A DNA stretch of 64,000 bases from Chryseobacterium sp. OSA05B (GCF_019970065.1 NZ_JAHXYH010000001.1:992001-1056000), one strand, 5' to 3'. Counted from the stretch's first letter, positions 1-8,423 are shown. Numbers and translations are program-made. The notes: generated by a model not told the origin, from the letters alone.

Positions 1-150
1 GATTAATTTTCTGTCTGAGTCAATCATGATGGCAGAAGCATCCAGATCGAAGTCGAAACCTGTTCCTTCATTCGGGTCCCAGCCCAGTCCTATCGTCATT
101 TTTGTCAGCCCTATATCGATCTTTTGTCCTTTCTGTAAATTAATTGCCAT
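1..150 (-). CDS. TerD-family protein (5' fragment, cut by window edge)
   Basis: The complement of the first 150 bases encodes the first 50 residues of a protein that runs off the window. It opens MAINLQKGQKIDIGLTK and contains GLGWDPNEG followed by FDFDLDASA, the calcium-binding N-terminal signature of the TerD/TerZ/CABP domain of the tellurium-resistance and stress family. The start is the ATG at 148-150. In this family such genes usually sit in ter clusters with TerC-like membrane proteins, but the rest of the locus lies outside the window, so only the family can be assigned. Confidence 0.85.
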   Translation of the reverse strand, partial: MAINLQKGQKIDIGLTKMTIGLGWDPNEGTGFDFDLDASAIMIDSDRKLI

Positions 151-326
151 AGTGTTTTAGATTATTAATTATTTTTTGTTTAAGATAAATTCGATTTGCG
201 AATTGACCAAATTTATTGATAAAAAAATAAATGACGTGTGATCACCACGATAAATGTTTAATTTTAATAGGGTTTTAACATAAGATATAGCTTCAACGAC
301 GGCTATCTATTTTCATTTGATATGCG

Positions 327-367
327 AAAAAAAAATAAACCTTATAGCCTTTGAAACCTATAAGGTT
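327..367 (-). terminator. Rho-independent terminator
   Basis: A perfect 10-bp inverted repeat (338-347 and 358-367) is followed on the minus strand by a T-tract (complement of the A-run at 327-335). It is the second of two tandem hairpins after the membrane-protein gene and isolates that transcript from the TerD gene. Confidence 0.7.
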
Positions 368-387
368 GGTTGTAGTAAAATCGACAT

Positions 388-415
388 TAAAAAAGCCCGG
401 TTAAAAAACCGGACT
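388..415 (-). terminator. Rho-independent terminator of the panD operon
   Basis: A GC-rich stem pairs 394-400 with 409-415 and is followed on the minus strand by six Ts (388-393). It lies directly downstream of the membrane-protein stop codon. Confidence 0.8.
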
Positions 416-442
416 TCTATAGATTAAAAAACTTTCGTAAAA

Positions 443-1471
443 TTAATTTTTAAATTCCTGATCGGAAACTGCCTTTTCTCTTGCTTTAGCCAGCATCGGA
501 ATAGAAATCAGTCCCATGACCAACATAATGGTAATCTGCAACGGAAGTGAAATAAATGAATAGGTCAGTCCCATTTCGCCCCCTAATTCAGCACTTTTAC
601 CTATAGAGATGAAAAGCGCCATAAATCCGAATTTCATCGCCAGATTGAAAGCGCCTATGCCGCCACTGGCAGGAATAATCATTCCCAACGTACCGACAAC
701 AATAATAAAAAAGCCGTCAGCAATAGTAAAATTGGAGGTTTCGGGCAGTGCAAAACATACAAGATACGCTGCAAAGTAGTATGAAATCCATATTCCTAAT
801 GTATACAGGATGAATTTCCCTTTTTCTTTCAGCTTAAATATGGTTGCCAGTCCTTCGAAAATCCCGTCAATAAAATTCACGATCTTTCCTAAAAACGGAA
901 CGTTGGCGAGTCTCTTTCTAAATACAAAGAACCCTACCGTACCTGCAGCCAGTATCAAAAGAACCAGCAATACCTTATTGGGATTGATATTAACACCTGA
1001 GTTTTCATAAAAAGACAGAATAGCGTCATATTTAAAGAGCAGCGTTAATCCAAGAAATCCCATCATACATATAAGGTCTACCACTCTTTCCAGAATAATG
1101 GTTCCGAAAGACTTGTCTACCGGAACTTTTTCCACCCCATATAAAGCGGTAGCTCTTGCCAGTTCACCACTTCTCGGAATGGTAAGATTCATCAGATATC
1201 CAAAAGATATGGACCAAAGTGAGTTTGAGTTTGAAATTCTGTGCCCCATGGGTTCCAGCATCAGATTCCAGCGCACAGCCCTGAACCAGTAAGCCAGAAT
1301 ACCAAATACAGAAGCAAAGAGTACCCAAAGATAATTGGCCTTGGCCAAAGATGCCTGAATCACTTTAAAATCAAGACCTTTTAAGGCAAGCCATAAAAAA
1401 AAGCCTGCAAAAGCAAGCGATATTACTATTGTTAGAATTGATTTTAAAGGATTCTTTGATTTTTTCTCCAT
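443..1471 (-). CDS. Lysylphosphatidylglycerol synthase TM-region family membrane protein (YbhN/UPF0104-like)
   Basis: A 342-residue integral membrane protein with about eight hydrophobic segments, starting near residues 12-35. The conserved stretch FGYLMNLTIPRSGELARA (residues about 89-106) and the later PASGGIGAFN motif are typical of the flippase-like membrane half of MprF-type proteins, known as the lysylphosphatidylglycerol synthase TM region or UPF0104. No aminoacyl-transferase domain is attached, so lipid aminoacylation should not be assumed; a role in lipid translocation is inference. It starts 3 bp after the panD stop codon, so the two genes are almost certainly co-transcribed, and two terminators follow it. 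Confidence 0.8.
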   Translation of the reverse strand: MEKKSKNPLKSILTIVISLAFAGFFLWLALKGLDFKVIQASLAKANYLWVLFASVFGILAYWFRAVRWNLMLEPMGHRISNSNSLWSISFGYLMNLTIPRSGELARATALYGVEKVPVDKSFGTIILERVVDLICMMGFLGLTLLFKYDAILSFYENSGVNINPNKVLLVLLILAAGTVGFFVFRKRLANVPFLGKIVNFIDGIFEGLATIFKLKEKGKFILYTLGIWISYYFAAYLVCFALPETSNFTIADGFFIIVVGTLGMIIPASGGIGAFNLAMKFGFMALFISIGKSAELGGEMGLTYSFISLPLQITIMLVMGLISIPMLAKAREKAVSDQEFKN

Positions 1472-1474
1472 GGA

Positions 1475-1825
1475 TCAGGTTAGAAGATTTGTTTTTTCAT
1501 CCGGGAAAACGATTTTCGGCTGGAAGACTTTGGCTTCTTCAGGCGTCATCTGCGCATAAGCAATGATAATAATGATATCATCACGCTGTACTTTTCTTGC
1601 AGCCGGCCCGTTCAGACATACTTCTCCGGATTTTCTTTTCCCTTTGATAACGTAGGTATCAAAACGCTCTCCATTGTTCACATTGACGATATAGACCCTT
1701 TCTCCCACTACCAGTCCGGCAGCTTCTATAAGATCTTCGTCGATCGTTATACTCCCAATATAATTTAGGTCTGAGGCCGTAACCCGTACCCTATGGATCT
1801 TAGACTTGAAAACTTCTATTAACAT
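1475..1825 (-). CDS. panD: Aspartate 1-decarboxylase
   Basis: A cytosolic enzyme that converts L-aspartate to beta-alanine for pantothenate and CoA synthesis. The 116-residue length is typical. The self-processing site is visible at Gly24-Ser25 in NYIGSITID, where the precursor is cleaved to generate the pyruvoyl cofactor, and Lys9 and Tyr22 are also in place. It is the first gene of an operon with the membrane protein at 443-1471. A TAAATTTG -7 box ends only 4 nt before the ATG, so the transcript may be leaderless. Confidence 0.95.
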   Translation of the reverse strand: MLIEVFKSKIHRVRVTASDLNYIGSITIDEDLIEAAGLVVGERVYIVNVNNGERFDTYVIKGKRKSGEVCLNGPAARKVQRDDIIIIIAYAQMTPEEAKVFQPKIVFPDEKTNLLT

Positions 1826-1829
1826 ACTG

Positions 1830-1837
1830 CAAATTTA
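1830..1837 (-). promoter_or_regulatory. -7 promoter box of panD (possible leaderless start)
   Basis: TAAATTTG on the minus strand matches the Bacteroidota -7 consensus TAnnTTTG. Only 4 nt separate it from the ATG at 1825, which would place the transcription start at or next to the start codon. Confidence 0.5.
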
Positions 1838-2160
1838 TTAATAAAAATTAATAAATCGGTCTTTTGAAATCATTTTAAAACTCCCACAAACCCAGCCATT
1901 TAATTTTATATTACACAAGTTTTCAAGGCATTATTTATAAATTCTACAAACATATCCTTAAAAATATTAATACTTTATACGAAATTCAGGATTTAATAAA
2001 TGGAGTAAATAATATTAATTTTTTGCTAAAGTCAATACTCATAAGCATTTGGCATGATTTTAGTGAGCCGTAACGTAGATTTTACGTGAAAAGTCAAATT
2101 ATCATATTTTAACTGTTTTCACCGAAAAGCAAAAAAATTTTATAAGTTTTAATAAAATAA

Positions 2161-2190
2161 TTGCACAATTAGAAAATAGTATTATATTTG
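2161..2190 (+). promoter_or_regulatory. Promoter of the HU gene
   Basis: TTG at 2161-2163 (the -33 element) and TATATTTG at 2183-2190 (-7 element, TAnnTTTG) are separated by 19 nt, the classical Bacteroidota spacing. A 34-nt gap follows before the ATG at 2225. This is the cleanest two-box promoter in the window. Confidence 0.75.
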
Positions 2191-2224
2191 CTATAATTAC
2201 GAACTAACTTTAATATTAAAAATT

Positions 2225-2515
2225 ATGAACAAGTCTGAATTAATCGACGCAATCGCAAAAGATGCAGGAATCACTAAAGTTGCAGCTAAAGCTGCTTTAG
2301 AATCATTCATTGGTAATGTAACTACTACTCTGAAGAAAAAAGACGGAAAAGTTTCTTTAGTAGGTTTCGGTACTTTCTCAGTAGCTGAGAGAGCTGCTAG
2401 ACAAGGTATCAACCCTGCAACTAAAAAACCGATCAAAATTGCTGCTAAAAAAGTTGCTAAATTCAAAGCAGGAGCTGATTTATCTAATGCAGTTTCTGGT
2501 GCTAAGAAAAAATAA
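2225..2515 (+). CDS. HU-family DNA-binding protein
   Basis: A 96-residue basic nucleoid protein. It shows the HU/IHF features: N-terminal MNKSELIDAIAKDAGITK, the central VGFGTFSVAERAARQGINP (beta-arm region with the RxGxNP motif) and a lysine-rich C-terminus. HU proteins bind and bend DNA as dimers and organise the nucleoid. The gene is monocistronic, with a strong promoter upstream and a terminator directly behind. Codon use looks optimised (many GCT, AAA and GTT codons), consistent with high expression. Confidence 0.93.
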   Translation: MNKSELIDAIAKDAGITKVAAKAALESFIGNVTTTLKKKDGKVSLVGFGTFSVAERAARQGINPATKKPIKIAAKKVAKFKAGADLSNAVSGAKKK

Positions 2516-2881
2516 TCATTCAGATTAAGAAAATTCAAGGGCCGTTTCTCAGGAAGCGGTTTTTTTTGTGACTTTCGGGAGCCTCAGCCACCCAGAGATC
2601 TTGTCATCCCCAGAATTCGGAAGGCATTTACAGATGACCGCAATGTTTTTATTATTTCAGGTTTTGGCTAAAGTCTTTATGATGCCATAAAATTGAAAGC
2701 GGGCTAAAGCCCGCTCCTATTGAGTTTTAAATAATATTTTATATATAGTATACATTGAAATTAGATTCAATCAGTCCAGCACCTATTAGAATAAGAAACG
2801 CCACCAAATTCGGATATCACTCATCAGAACTCCCATCTTCCAACATCCACCTTCCAACATCTAATTTCTAGCTTCTAATTC
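2516..2881. other. Intergenic region with hairpin and low-complexity words
   Basis: Behind the HU terminator the region contains a perfect GC-rich hairpin GCGGGC-TAAA-GCCCGC at 2699-2714 with no T-tract, so it is probably a dispersed palindrome rather than a terminator. Near 2830-2880 there is a phrase-like stretch built from variants of CTTCCAACAT and CTTCTAATT. Related low-complexity words recur in other gaps of this window (near 19461, 33300 and 53690). No credible gene was seen. Confidence 0.6.
2541..2567 (+). terminator. Terminator of the HU gene
   Basis: The stem CCGTTTC/GGAAGCGG (2542-2559, one G-T pair) is followed by a run of eight Ts at 2560-2567. Confidence 0.8.
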
Positions 2882-3523
2882 CTACGGTGCCAATCGTGAA
2901 ATCTTCCAGTCCAGACCGTCAAGCCTGTAAATAATCCTGTCATGAAGACGGTTCGGTCTTCCCTGCCAGAACTCAATTTCGTAAGGTTTTGCGATATATC
3001 CGCCCCAGTTAGCGGGTCTTGGTACTTCGCTGTTTTCGTATTGTTTTTCGAGTTCTTTTAATCTTTCTTCCAGGAATTCTTTATTTGGAATCACCTGACT
3101 TTGTGGGGAAACAGCAGCTCCCAGCTGGCTTCCTTTCGGCCTTGAATGGAAATATCCGTCACTGAGATTTTCAGCTATTTTTTCAAGATCGGCTTTGATA
3201 ATGATCTGTCTTTCGAGGTTTGGCCAAAAAAAATGAAGGCAGGCCTTGTGATTGTTTTCTATGGCTTTTCCCTTTCTGCTGTCGTAGTTGGTATAGAAAA
3301 TAAACCCTTCGTAGGTATATTCTTTAAGTAACACCATTCTCGTCCTTGGACATCCGTCTTCTTCTAACGTAGAAACCGCCATGGCATTGGCTTCAGAGAC
3401 CGTCGGACTGGTGTTGGCATCCAAAAACCAGTCTCTAAACTGTTCAATGGGATTTTGTTTTATCTCACTTTCAATAAGTTGGGAGTTCTCATACACTTTT
3501 CTTTTGTCGTGCAGGTTTTCCAT
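2882..3523 (-). CDS. pdxH: Pyridoxamine/pyridoxine 5'-phosphate oxidase
   Basis: An FMN-dependent enzyme that makes pyridoxal 5'-phosphate, the last step of PLP synthesis and salvage. At 213 residues it has the expected length. Family motifs visible are RMVLLKEY (FMN contacts), FYTNYDSRKG, FFWPNLERQI, SQLGAAVSPQSQ and the C-terminal signature FWQGRPNRLHDR with a final ISRLAP. It is divergent from the YqgE gene at 3548 with only 24 bp between the starts, so the two promoters overlap. Confidence 0.95.
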   Translation of the reverse strand: MENLHDKRKVYENSQLIESEIKQNPIEQFRDWFLDANTSPTVSEANAMAVSTLEEDGCPRTRMVLLKEYTYEGFIFYTNYDSRKGKAIENNHKACLHFFWPNLERQIIIKADLEKIAENLSDGYFHSRPKGSQLGAAVSPQSQVIPNKEFLEERLKELEKQYENSEVPRPANWGGYIAKPYEIEFWQGRPNRLHDRIIYRLDGLDWKISRLAP

Positions 3524-3536
3524 AAATATTTTTTAT

Positions 3537-3544
3537 TAAATTTG
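3537..3544 (+). promoter_or_regulatory. -7 box of the YqgE gene (possible leaderless start)
   Basis: TAAATTTG ends 3 nt before the ATG at 3548. Transcription would start at or within the start codon. Confidence 0.45.
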
Positions 3545-3547
3545 AGT

Positions 3548-4096
3548 ATGAATTACTCATACAAAGGTAAAATATTAATTTCCACCCCTGACATTTCCGG
3601 AGATATTTTTTCGAGGTCCGTCGTGCTGATCGTTGAGCATAACGAAAGCGGTGCCTTTGGATTGATATTGAACAAGAAAAACAGCCAGATGAGTAATAAG
3701 TTCAAAAACTTTTTTGACTTCAAAATAGAGGTCTATGACGGCGGACCTGTAGAAAACGACAAAGTCTTTTTCATCGTTAAAGAAAAGAAGGTTACTGAGA
3801 TCTATTCCGAGATCAGCAAGGATTTCTATATTACGGAAGATATTGAAAGTATTATCAGCGCGGTATTGAATAAGGAGCTGAGTATTCATGATGTAAAAAT
3901 CTTCTCAGGCTATTCTGGATGGGCTGCCGGACAACTTGACGAGGAAGTTCAGAGAAAACTCTGGACGGTGGTGGATGTCTATAATCTGGATTATACACTT
4001 CCCAATGACCATACGCTTTGGAAATCGATTATGCAGAACCTGGGTGGAGAATATCTGCTTTGGGCCAACTCTCCTGAGGATATTTCACTTAACTAA
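3548..4096 (+). CDS. YqgE/AlgH family protein
   Basis: A 182-residue cytosolic protein of the UPF0301 (YqgE/AlgH) family. The family pattern is clear: GKILISTPDISGDIFSRSV near the start, LIVEHNESGAFGLILNK, YDGGPV, and IFSGYSGWAAGQLDEE in the C-terminal half. The biochemical function is not established. The open frame continues upstream to 3455, but that would overlap the divergent pdxH coding sequence; the ATG at 3548 gives the usual family N-terminus and lies just after a -7 box, so I use it. Confidence 0.88.
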   Translation: MNYSYKGKILISTPDISGDIFSRSVVLIVEHNESGAFGLILNKKNSQMSNKFKNFFDFKIEVYDGGPVENDKVFFIVKEKKVTEIYSEISKDFYITEDIESIISAVLNKELSIHDVKIFSGYSGWAAGQLDEEVQRKLWTVVDVYNLDYTLPNDHTLWKSIMQNLGGEYLLWANSPEDISLN

Positions 4097-4203
4097 CTGA
4101 ATGCGTTTTTGATACGCTGTGAAAACATTAACAAACTTTAAGATTATGTTAACCAATTTTAAAGAAAGAATTCACGTTATTTGAACAACCAAAAATCACT
4201 ACC

Positions 4204-4785
4204 ATGAGAGGATTTAAACTACTTGCTTTATCAGCCTTTTCCGCTTCATTTTTATCCTTTACCCCGATCAACAAGAAATACATCGTTATCGATGCCGGAC
4301 ACGGCGGAAATGACATGGGATCTGTTTATGGAAAAATCTCAGAAAAAGAGATTACTGTAAATATTGCAAAAGAGATTAAAAAATTCAATGAAAATCAGGA
4401 CCAGTATGAAGTGATTCTCACCAGAGATTCTGATACTTATCCTACTCTTCAGGAAAGAACGGCTATGATCAATAAGCTGAATCCGGAAATCGTTATTTCT
4501 CTTCATATGAACAGCAACCCTGAGAAGGAAACTCCGAAACAGGGAACTGAAGTATATGTTCAGAACACTGAAAATTCAAAAAAACTTGCTGAAAAAATTT
4601 CAAAGAAATTTGATGTTGCCAAAATCGAGGAACGCAATCTCCACATGCTGAGAGAGACGAAAGCACCCGCGGTTCTGGTAGAGCTTGGCTTTATGAATAA
4701 CACCAAGGACAGAGATTATGTTACCAGTGAAAAGGGGCAAAAAGAAATCGCACAAAAATTCACAGATATCATCCGTGAATACTAA
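4204..4785 (+). CDS. N-acetylmuramoyl-L-alanine amidase (Amidase_3)
   Basis: A periplasmic zinc amidase that cleaves the amide bond between MurNAc and the stem peptide of peptidoglycan. The first 20 or so residues form a signal peptide. The Amidase_3 fold follows with its zinc and catalytic residues in place: His33 in IDAGHGG, Glu47 in SEKEITVN, His101 in SLHMNSN and Glu160 in VLVELGFMNN. At 193 residues it is a minimal enzyme with no SPOR, LysM or AMIN targeting domain. It stands alone between convergent and divergent neighbours. Confidence 0.92.
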   Translation: MRGFKLLALSAFSASFLSFTPINKKYIVIDAGHGGNDMGSVYGKISEKEITVNIAKEIKKFNENQDQYEVILTRDSDTYPTLQERTAMINKLNPEIVISLHMNSNPEKETPKQGTEVYVQNTENSKKLAEKISKKFDVAKIEERNLHMLRETKAPAVLVELGFMNNTKDRDYVTSEKGQKEIAQKFTDIIREY

Positions 4786-4817
4786 ATAAAGAAACAATTT
4801 CTGATTAAATCAGAATA

Positions 4818-4860
4818 AAACCCGGTAAAGGACTTGGGTACTTTGTTGTTTACCGGGTTT
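4818..4860. terminator. Bidirectional terminator between convergent genes
   Basis: A perfect 12-bp inverted repeat (AAACCCGGTAAA at 4818-4829 and its complement at 4849-4860) with a 19-nt loop lies between the stop codons of the amidase (+) and the class IV aminotransferase-like gene (-). Confidence 0.7.
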
Positions 4861-4865
4861 GTCAA

Positions 4866-5678
4866 TTATTGAAAACTATTTTTCCAGCCTTCCACCATTT
4901 CTATAAAGCGGGAGCTTTCAAAAGTTTTATTTCTTATTTTACCAACAGAAAATACACCTTTCTCGTCGGAGATCATTAAAATCTCTTCGGCTTTTTGTGA
5001 TTCAAAAGCAATAATTTCATGCTCCTGAATATCCGCAAGGTTATTTTTATGCAGGAAAGTGACAAAATTTTCCATCAAAGGAGAAATGTATGCGCCTTCG
5101 GACTGCTTGGGAACTTTGATCACATTGCCTTCCAGAAACAATAAATTTCCTGAAGTGGTACGCGCAATTCTTTTATTGGGATTAAGCAGAATCACATCAT
5201 CCAGATCATTTTCCTCTGCATAGATGCCTCCGTAAATATTTTCCGGACAGTGAACTCTGATATTGCTCAATAAGTTATTATTGACATTAATTTCCTTGGT
5301 AAGGTCCATTTCCAGGGGCCTCTGATGAACCGTAAGGACATCATCGGATTCCGTTACTTCATAAAAGTAGGACACTGAAGATTTTGAAACCGTTACAGCG
5401 TCATTATTCCTGAAAACCTGAAAATTGATAATTCCGTTTTGAATGCCTTTACCATCGATAACATCGTTATGAAAAAGGGTCTGAAAATACTCCAGCGTAT
5501 AGGTAAGCGGAATGTTCATTCTCATCTTTCTCATGGAAGCCATCAGGAAGAAATAGCATTCTTCATCCATGATCAGTCCTCCGTTTCTTATGAAGAAAGA
5601 AACCTTAACTGCGTCGCCTAAAAGGAACGCTCTATTCTTTACATTTAACCCGTCTGATGTAAAATATTGATTTTCCAA
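4866..5678 (-). CDS. Class IV aminotransferase-fold protein, probably lacking the PLP lysine
   Basis: A 270-residue protein that follows the class IV aminotransferase/aminodeoxychorismate lyase pattern: NRAFLLGDAVKVSFFIRNG near residue 16, a YFFLMASMRKMRM segment, and DDVILLNPNKRIARTTSGN near residue 165. In active members the schiff-base lysine precedes the last block by about 20 residues, and a glutamate sits where this protein has Arg in RIARTTSGN. By eye neither is present, so PLP chemistry may be lost. The start is TTG; no in-frame ATG exists before the conserved N-terminus. Confidence 0.7.
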   Translation of the reverse strand: MENQYFTSDGLNVKNRAFLLGDAVKVSFFIRNGGLIMDEECYFFLMASMRKMRMNIPLTYTLEYFQTLFHNDVIDGKGIQNGIINFQVFRNNDAVTVSKSSVSYFYEVTESDDVLTVHQRPLEMDLTKEINVNNNLLSNIRVHCPENIYGGIYAEENDLDDVILLNPNKRIARTTSGNLLFLEGNVIKVPKQSEGAYISPLMENFVTFLHKNNLADIQEHEIIAFESQKAEEILMISDEKGVFSVGKIRNKTFESSRFIEMVEGWKNSFQ

Positions 5679-5698
5679 TTTTTGATGTGATTTATTTA

Positions 5699-5728
5699 TA
5701 AAAAAATAATGAACGATAAATCGTTCAT
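5699..5728 (-). terminator. Terminator of the START-like gene
   Basis: An 8-bp perfect stem (5709-5716 and 5721-5728) with a 4-nt loop is followed on the minus strand by an AT-rich T-tract (complement of 5699-5706). Confidence 0.7.
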
Positions 5729-5755
5729 CAGTTTTACCATTTAATCGCGTCCGGC

Positions 5756-6142
5756 TTATGCCGCACCTAATTTTATTCTAAGGTTTTCTATCAGGTTTTC
5801 CCAGTACAATGCATTCTCTTCTTCAGAACCTTCTTCGCAGAAATCTGTAATATTCAGAGCCAGATCTTCTGTAATATCGTCTATTGTGATAGTCATTTCA
5901 AAGAAATTTTTAGTCCCCTCATCTTCTTCCCATCTGAAACGTACGAAACCTTCCGGCTTATATCTAATCAAAGTGGCCTTTTCGGCAGGTCCTCCGCCCC
6001 AGCTAAAAAAGAAATCATCGCCTTTCTCTGTAACCTCATCCGCAAACCATTCAGATAGCCCCTCCGCCGTTGCCAGATATTCATATAAAATCTCTGATAA
6101 ACAATGCATTGGAAATTCGTAATGGACTTTATGTTTCGCCAT
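5756..6142 (-). CDS. START-like domain protein (SRPBCC/AHSA1-type)
   Basis: A 128-residue cytosolic protein with the small helix-grip fold. Sequence marks are the N-terminal VHYEFPMHCLSEILYEYL, the AEGLSEWFADEV segment typical of AHSA1-like domains, FFFSWGG, and GFVRFRWEEDE. The pocket of this fold binds hydrophobic ligands, but the ligand here is unknown. I use the ATG at 6142; the upstream extension to 6205 begins at a non-ATG codon and adds a poorly structured leader. It is convergent with nothing and ends in its own terminator. Confidence 0.8.
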   Translation of the reverse strand: MAKHKVHYEFPMHCLSEILYEYLATAEGLSEWFADEVTEKGDDFFFSWGGGPAEKATLIRYKPEGFVRFRWEEDEGTKNFFEMTITIDDITEDLALNITDFCEEGSEEENALYWENLIENLRIKLGAA

Positions 6143-6295
6143 ATAATCTTTGTTTTTATCGTCCCGCAATATATAAATTAATTTTTTTATTACACAAAAA
6201 AGCAATTACTTTTTTAAAGAATCTTCATGATATTTATCACTGGTTTTAAAACTCTGTCGAATATGATTTTCAGGAGAAAAAATACCATGTAATGC

Positions 6296-6326
6296 ATAAA
6301 AAAAGTCTCTCCGGAATGGAGAGACT
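6296..6326 (-). terminator. Terminator of the class III aminotransferase gene
   Basis: The 9-bp perfect stem AGTCTCTCC/GGAGAGACT (6304-6312 and 6318-6326) is followed on the minus strand by seven Ts. Confidence 0.85.
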
Positions 6327-6333
6327 GTATCAT

Positions 6334-7515
6334 TTAATCTTCGTTCAGAACATCCAGAATGATCTGACATCCCTGTCTGATTTCGTCTGATGAAATGGTA
6401 AGTGGGGGAGAGATCCTCATGTACTCATTTCTATAGAGCTGCCAGAATACAATAAGACCCTTTTCCATGCATTTTTTGGCTACGTCAAGGGTATACTCAG
6501 GTGTCCCCAAATTAACGGCAAGCATGAGCCCCATTCCGTTGATATTTTTAATCTTCGGATGCACCAGAAGTTCCCTGAACAATTTTTCTTTTTCGGCCGT
6601 TTTTTCCATCAAGCCGCTTTCCAGGACTTCTTTCAAAGTAGCATGACTAGCCGCAGCAATTAAGGGGTTCCCTCCAAACGTTGTAATATGTCCTAATTTA
6701 GGCGAATGTGACAGTGTTTCCATGATTTCCCAAGAACTCATAAATGCACCTACCGGTACTCCGCCTCCCATTCCTTTCCCCATAACGAGAATATCCGGAA
6801 CAATTCCGAAATGCTCGAAAGAGAACAGTTTTCCTGTTCTTCCGAATCCGGGCTGGATCTCATCAAGAATCAGAAGAGCTCCTACTTCTTCACATCTTTT
6901 TTTCAGCTTAATCAGATAATCCCCTTCAGGCACTAAAAACCCTGCTGCTCCCTGAATGGTTTCCAGGATCACACATGCTGTTTTTTCTGTAATCTGATGA
7001 AGATCATTTTCGTTATTGAATTCAATAAAGCTGACCATTGGCAATAATGGACGAAATTCTCTTTTATGGGTTTCGTTTCCTGATACACTCAATGCTCCGT
7101 GCGTATTGCCGTGGTATGAGTTTTTAAAGGAAACAATTTCTTCTCTTCCTGTATACCGTTTGGCCAGTTTCAAACTTCCGTCTATCGCCTCTGCTCCACT
7201 GTTCACCAGATAAGTGATTTCCAGAGGATCGGGCGTAGATTCTGCCAGCAGTTTACACAATGCAATAGGTTTTTCCTGTGCATATTCTCCGTACACCATG
7301 ACGTGCAGGTATTTGTCCGTCTGTTCTTTGATGGCCTCTACCACCTTAGGATGTGAGTGTCCCAAAGTATTGGCAGAAACGCCGGCTACAAAATCCAGAT
7401 ATCTTTTTCCATCTGTTCCGTAGATATAGCTTCCTTCTGCTTTTTCAACTTCAAAACCTGCTGCAAATTTTGTGGTCTGTGCCTGATATATAAAAAAGTC
7501 CTTGTGCATCTCCAT
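6334..7515 (-). CDS. Class III PLP-dependent aminotransferase (acetylornithine/ornithine aminotransferase-like)
   Basis: A 393-residue PLP enzyme. Motifs visible are VNSGAEAIDGSLKLAKR (phosphate-binding region), SYHGNTHGAL, ILDEIQPGFGRTG (Asp219 contacts the PLP pyridine nitrogen) and DILVMGKGMGGG with the schiff-base Lys247, then TTFGGNPL. Substrate cannot be fixed from sequence; the family covers acetylornithine, ornithine and omega-amino acid aminotransferases, and no arginine genes are adjacent. The frame extends to a TTG at 7536, but that codon lies inside the TAGCTTTG promoter box, so the ATG at 7515 is the start. Confidence 0.88.
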   Translation of the reverse strand: MEMHKDFFIYQAQTTKFAAGFEVEKAEGSYIYGTDGKRYLDFVAGVSANTLGHSHPKVVEAIKEQTDKYLHVMVYGEYAQEKPIALCKLLAESTPDPLEITYLVNSGAEAIDGSLKLAKRYTGREEIVSFKNSYHGNTHGALSVSGNETHKREFRPLLPMVSFIEFNNENDLHQITEKTACVILETIQGAAGFLVPEGDYLIKLKKRCEEVGALLILDEIQPGFGRTGKLFSFEHFGIVPDILVMGKGMGGGVPVGAFMSSWEIMETLSHSPKLGHITTFGGNPLIAAASHATLKEVLESGLMEKTAEKEKLFRELLVHPKIKNINGMGLMLAVNLGTPEYTLDVAKKCMEKGLIVFWQLYRNEYMRISPPLTISSDEIRQGCQIILDVLNED

Positions 7516-7533
7516 TGTCGCGAAAATTTTCAG

Positions 7534-7541
7534 CAAAGCTA
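7534..7541 (-). promoter_or_regulatory. -7 box of the class III aminotransferase gene
   Basis: TAGCTTTG on the minus strand matches TAnnTTTG and lies 18 nt upstream of the ATG at 7515. It rules out the upstream TTG start. Confidence 0.55.
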
Positions 7542-7580
7542 AAAAAGATTCAGCACATGCAGAAATTATCCGTCGGGAAT

Positions 7581-7613
7581 AAAAAAAATCACCCCTGATG
7601 ATCTCAAGGGTAA
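7581..7613 (-). terminator. Terminator of the three-gene exported-protein operon
   Basis: An 11-bp stem (7588-7598 and 7603-7613, two G-T pairs) is followed on the minus strand by eight Ts (7581-7588). Confidence 0.8.
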
Positions 7614-7646
7614 TTTAATATAAATAATAAAAAGTAGAAGACTGAT

Positions 7647-8423
7647 TTAAAGTACCTTTTCCACCGTAACAAAGCTGTTATTAATTACGTTATAGGCAGT
7701 TGTTCCTCCAAGTTCTGAAATCGCTTCCAGGGTGATGTACTGTCCCTGAACGATATACACTGAGAAATCTAAGCTGATTTTCCGGACTGTACCATCGAAA
7801 TTCACCGTATTTTCGAGAAGCTGAAATCTCTTGGCATCATTGACATATAAACTTGCTCCTAACCTGCTGCTGAAAGCGCCTGCTGCCCCTGTAAAATTCA
7901 GGTTTACATTCACTCTGTACAATCCGCTCTGACGGATATAAAGCCTGTTCAGATCTGCGCCTGTTGTTGCTGTATTGGTTTTAAGTTTTAACGGATCTGC
8001 TAAAAAATTAGGTTTATCAATCAACGAATTAATAGGAAGCATAACGGCACCTGAACTGGTATTGACCGGATTTATAGAAAATCTTGAAACGTTATCAGAT
8101 TCTATTTCAAATGCTTTACTCCAAACTAGCCCGTCAAATACCATGACCTGACCCGTATTTTTTACAAACAGCAGCATTCCGCGTAAAGCTTCTATTCTGG
8201 TTACAGGTGCATTTACGCCTGTATTAGGCAAATCTGTAGCAGTTTCAACAGCAGGTAAACCAAACCCTTTGACTCCTGTTGCTTCACTTGTATTGGTGAT
8301 ATACATCATCACCTGATCATTACCATTCGCATTGGAATCGGGATTAGGTATATTGGTAAAATTAACCTGTGCGCTGTACATGCTTAATGAAAACATGAAC
8401 AGGCAGAATATATATTTTTTCAT
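7647..8423 (-). CDS. Exported beta-sandwich protein, third gene of the operon
   Basis: A 258-residue protein with a clear signal peptide that ends near YSAQV (residue 20). Pattern: a short mature N-terminus, a GMLLFVKNTGQVMVFDGLVW block, and a C-terminal domain with QSGLYRVNVNLNFTG and a final FVTVEKVL. The GLYRV strand resembles the G-x-Y-x-V strand of C1q/TNF-like jelly rolls, and both operon neighbours have an equivalent. I do not recognise a named family. It starts 2 bp after its neighbour's stop codon, so the three proteins are probably made together and may form a surface or secreted structure (inference). Confidence 0.75.
   Translation of the reverse strand: MKKYIFCLFMFSLSMYSAQVNFTNIPNPDSNANGNDQVMMYITNTSEATGVKGFGLPAVETATDLPNTGVNAPVTRIEALRGMLLFVKNTGQVMVFDGLVWSKAFEIESDNVSRFSINPVNTSSGAVMLPINSLIDKPNFLADPLKLKTNTATTGADLNRLYIRQSGLYRVNVNLNFTGAAGAFSSRLGASLYVNDAKRFQLLENTVNFDGTVRKISLDFSVYIVQGQYITLEAISELGGTTAYNVINNSFVTVEKVL

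Larger units (their letters stand above)
1826..2224. other. Intergenic region between panD and the HU gene
   Basis: About 400 bp of AT-rich sequence between two divergent genes. It holds the panD -7 box at one end and the HU promoter at the other. I see no open frame, long repeat or strong hairpin in the middle. Confidence 0.6.

Noticed and set aside
3455..3547. Upstream extension of the YqgE frame
   Set aside because: It overlaps the divergent pdxH gene and does not match the family N-terminus.
7516..7536. TTG start of the class III aminotransferase
   Set aside because: The codon lies inside the TAGCTTTG promoter box; ATG 7515 is better.
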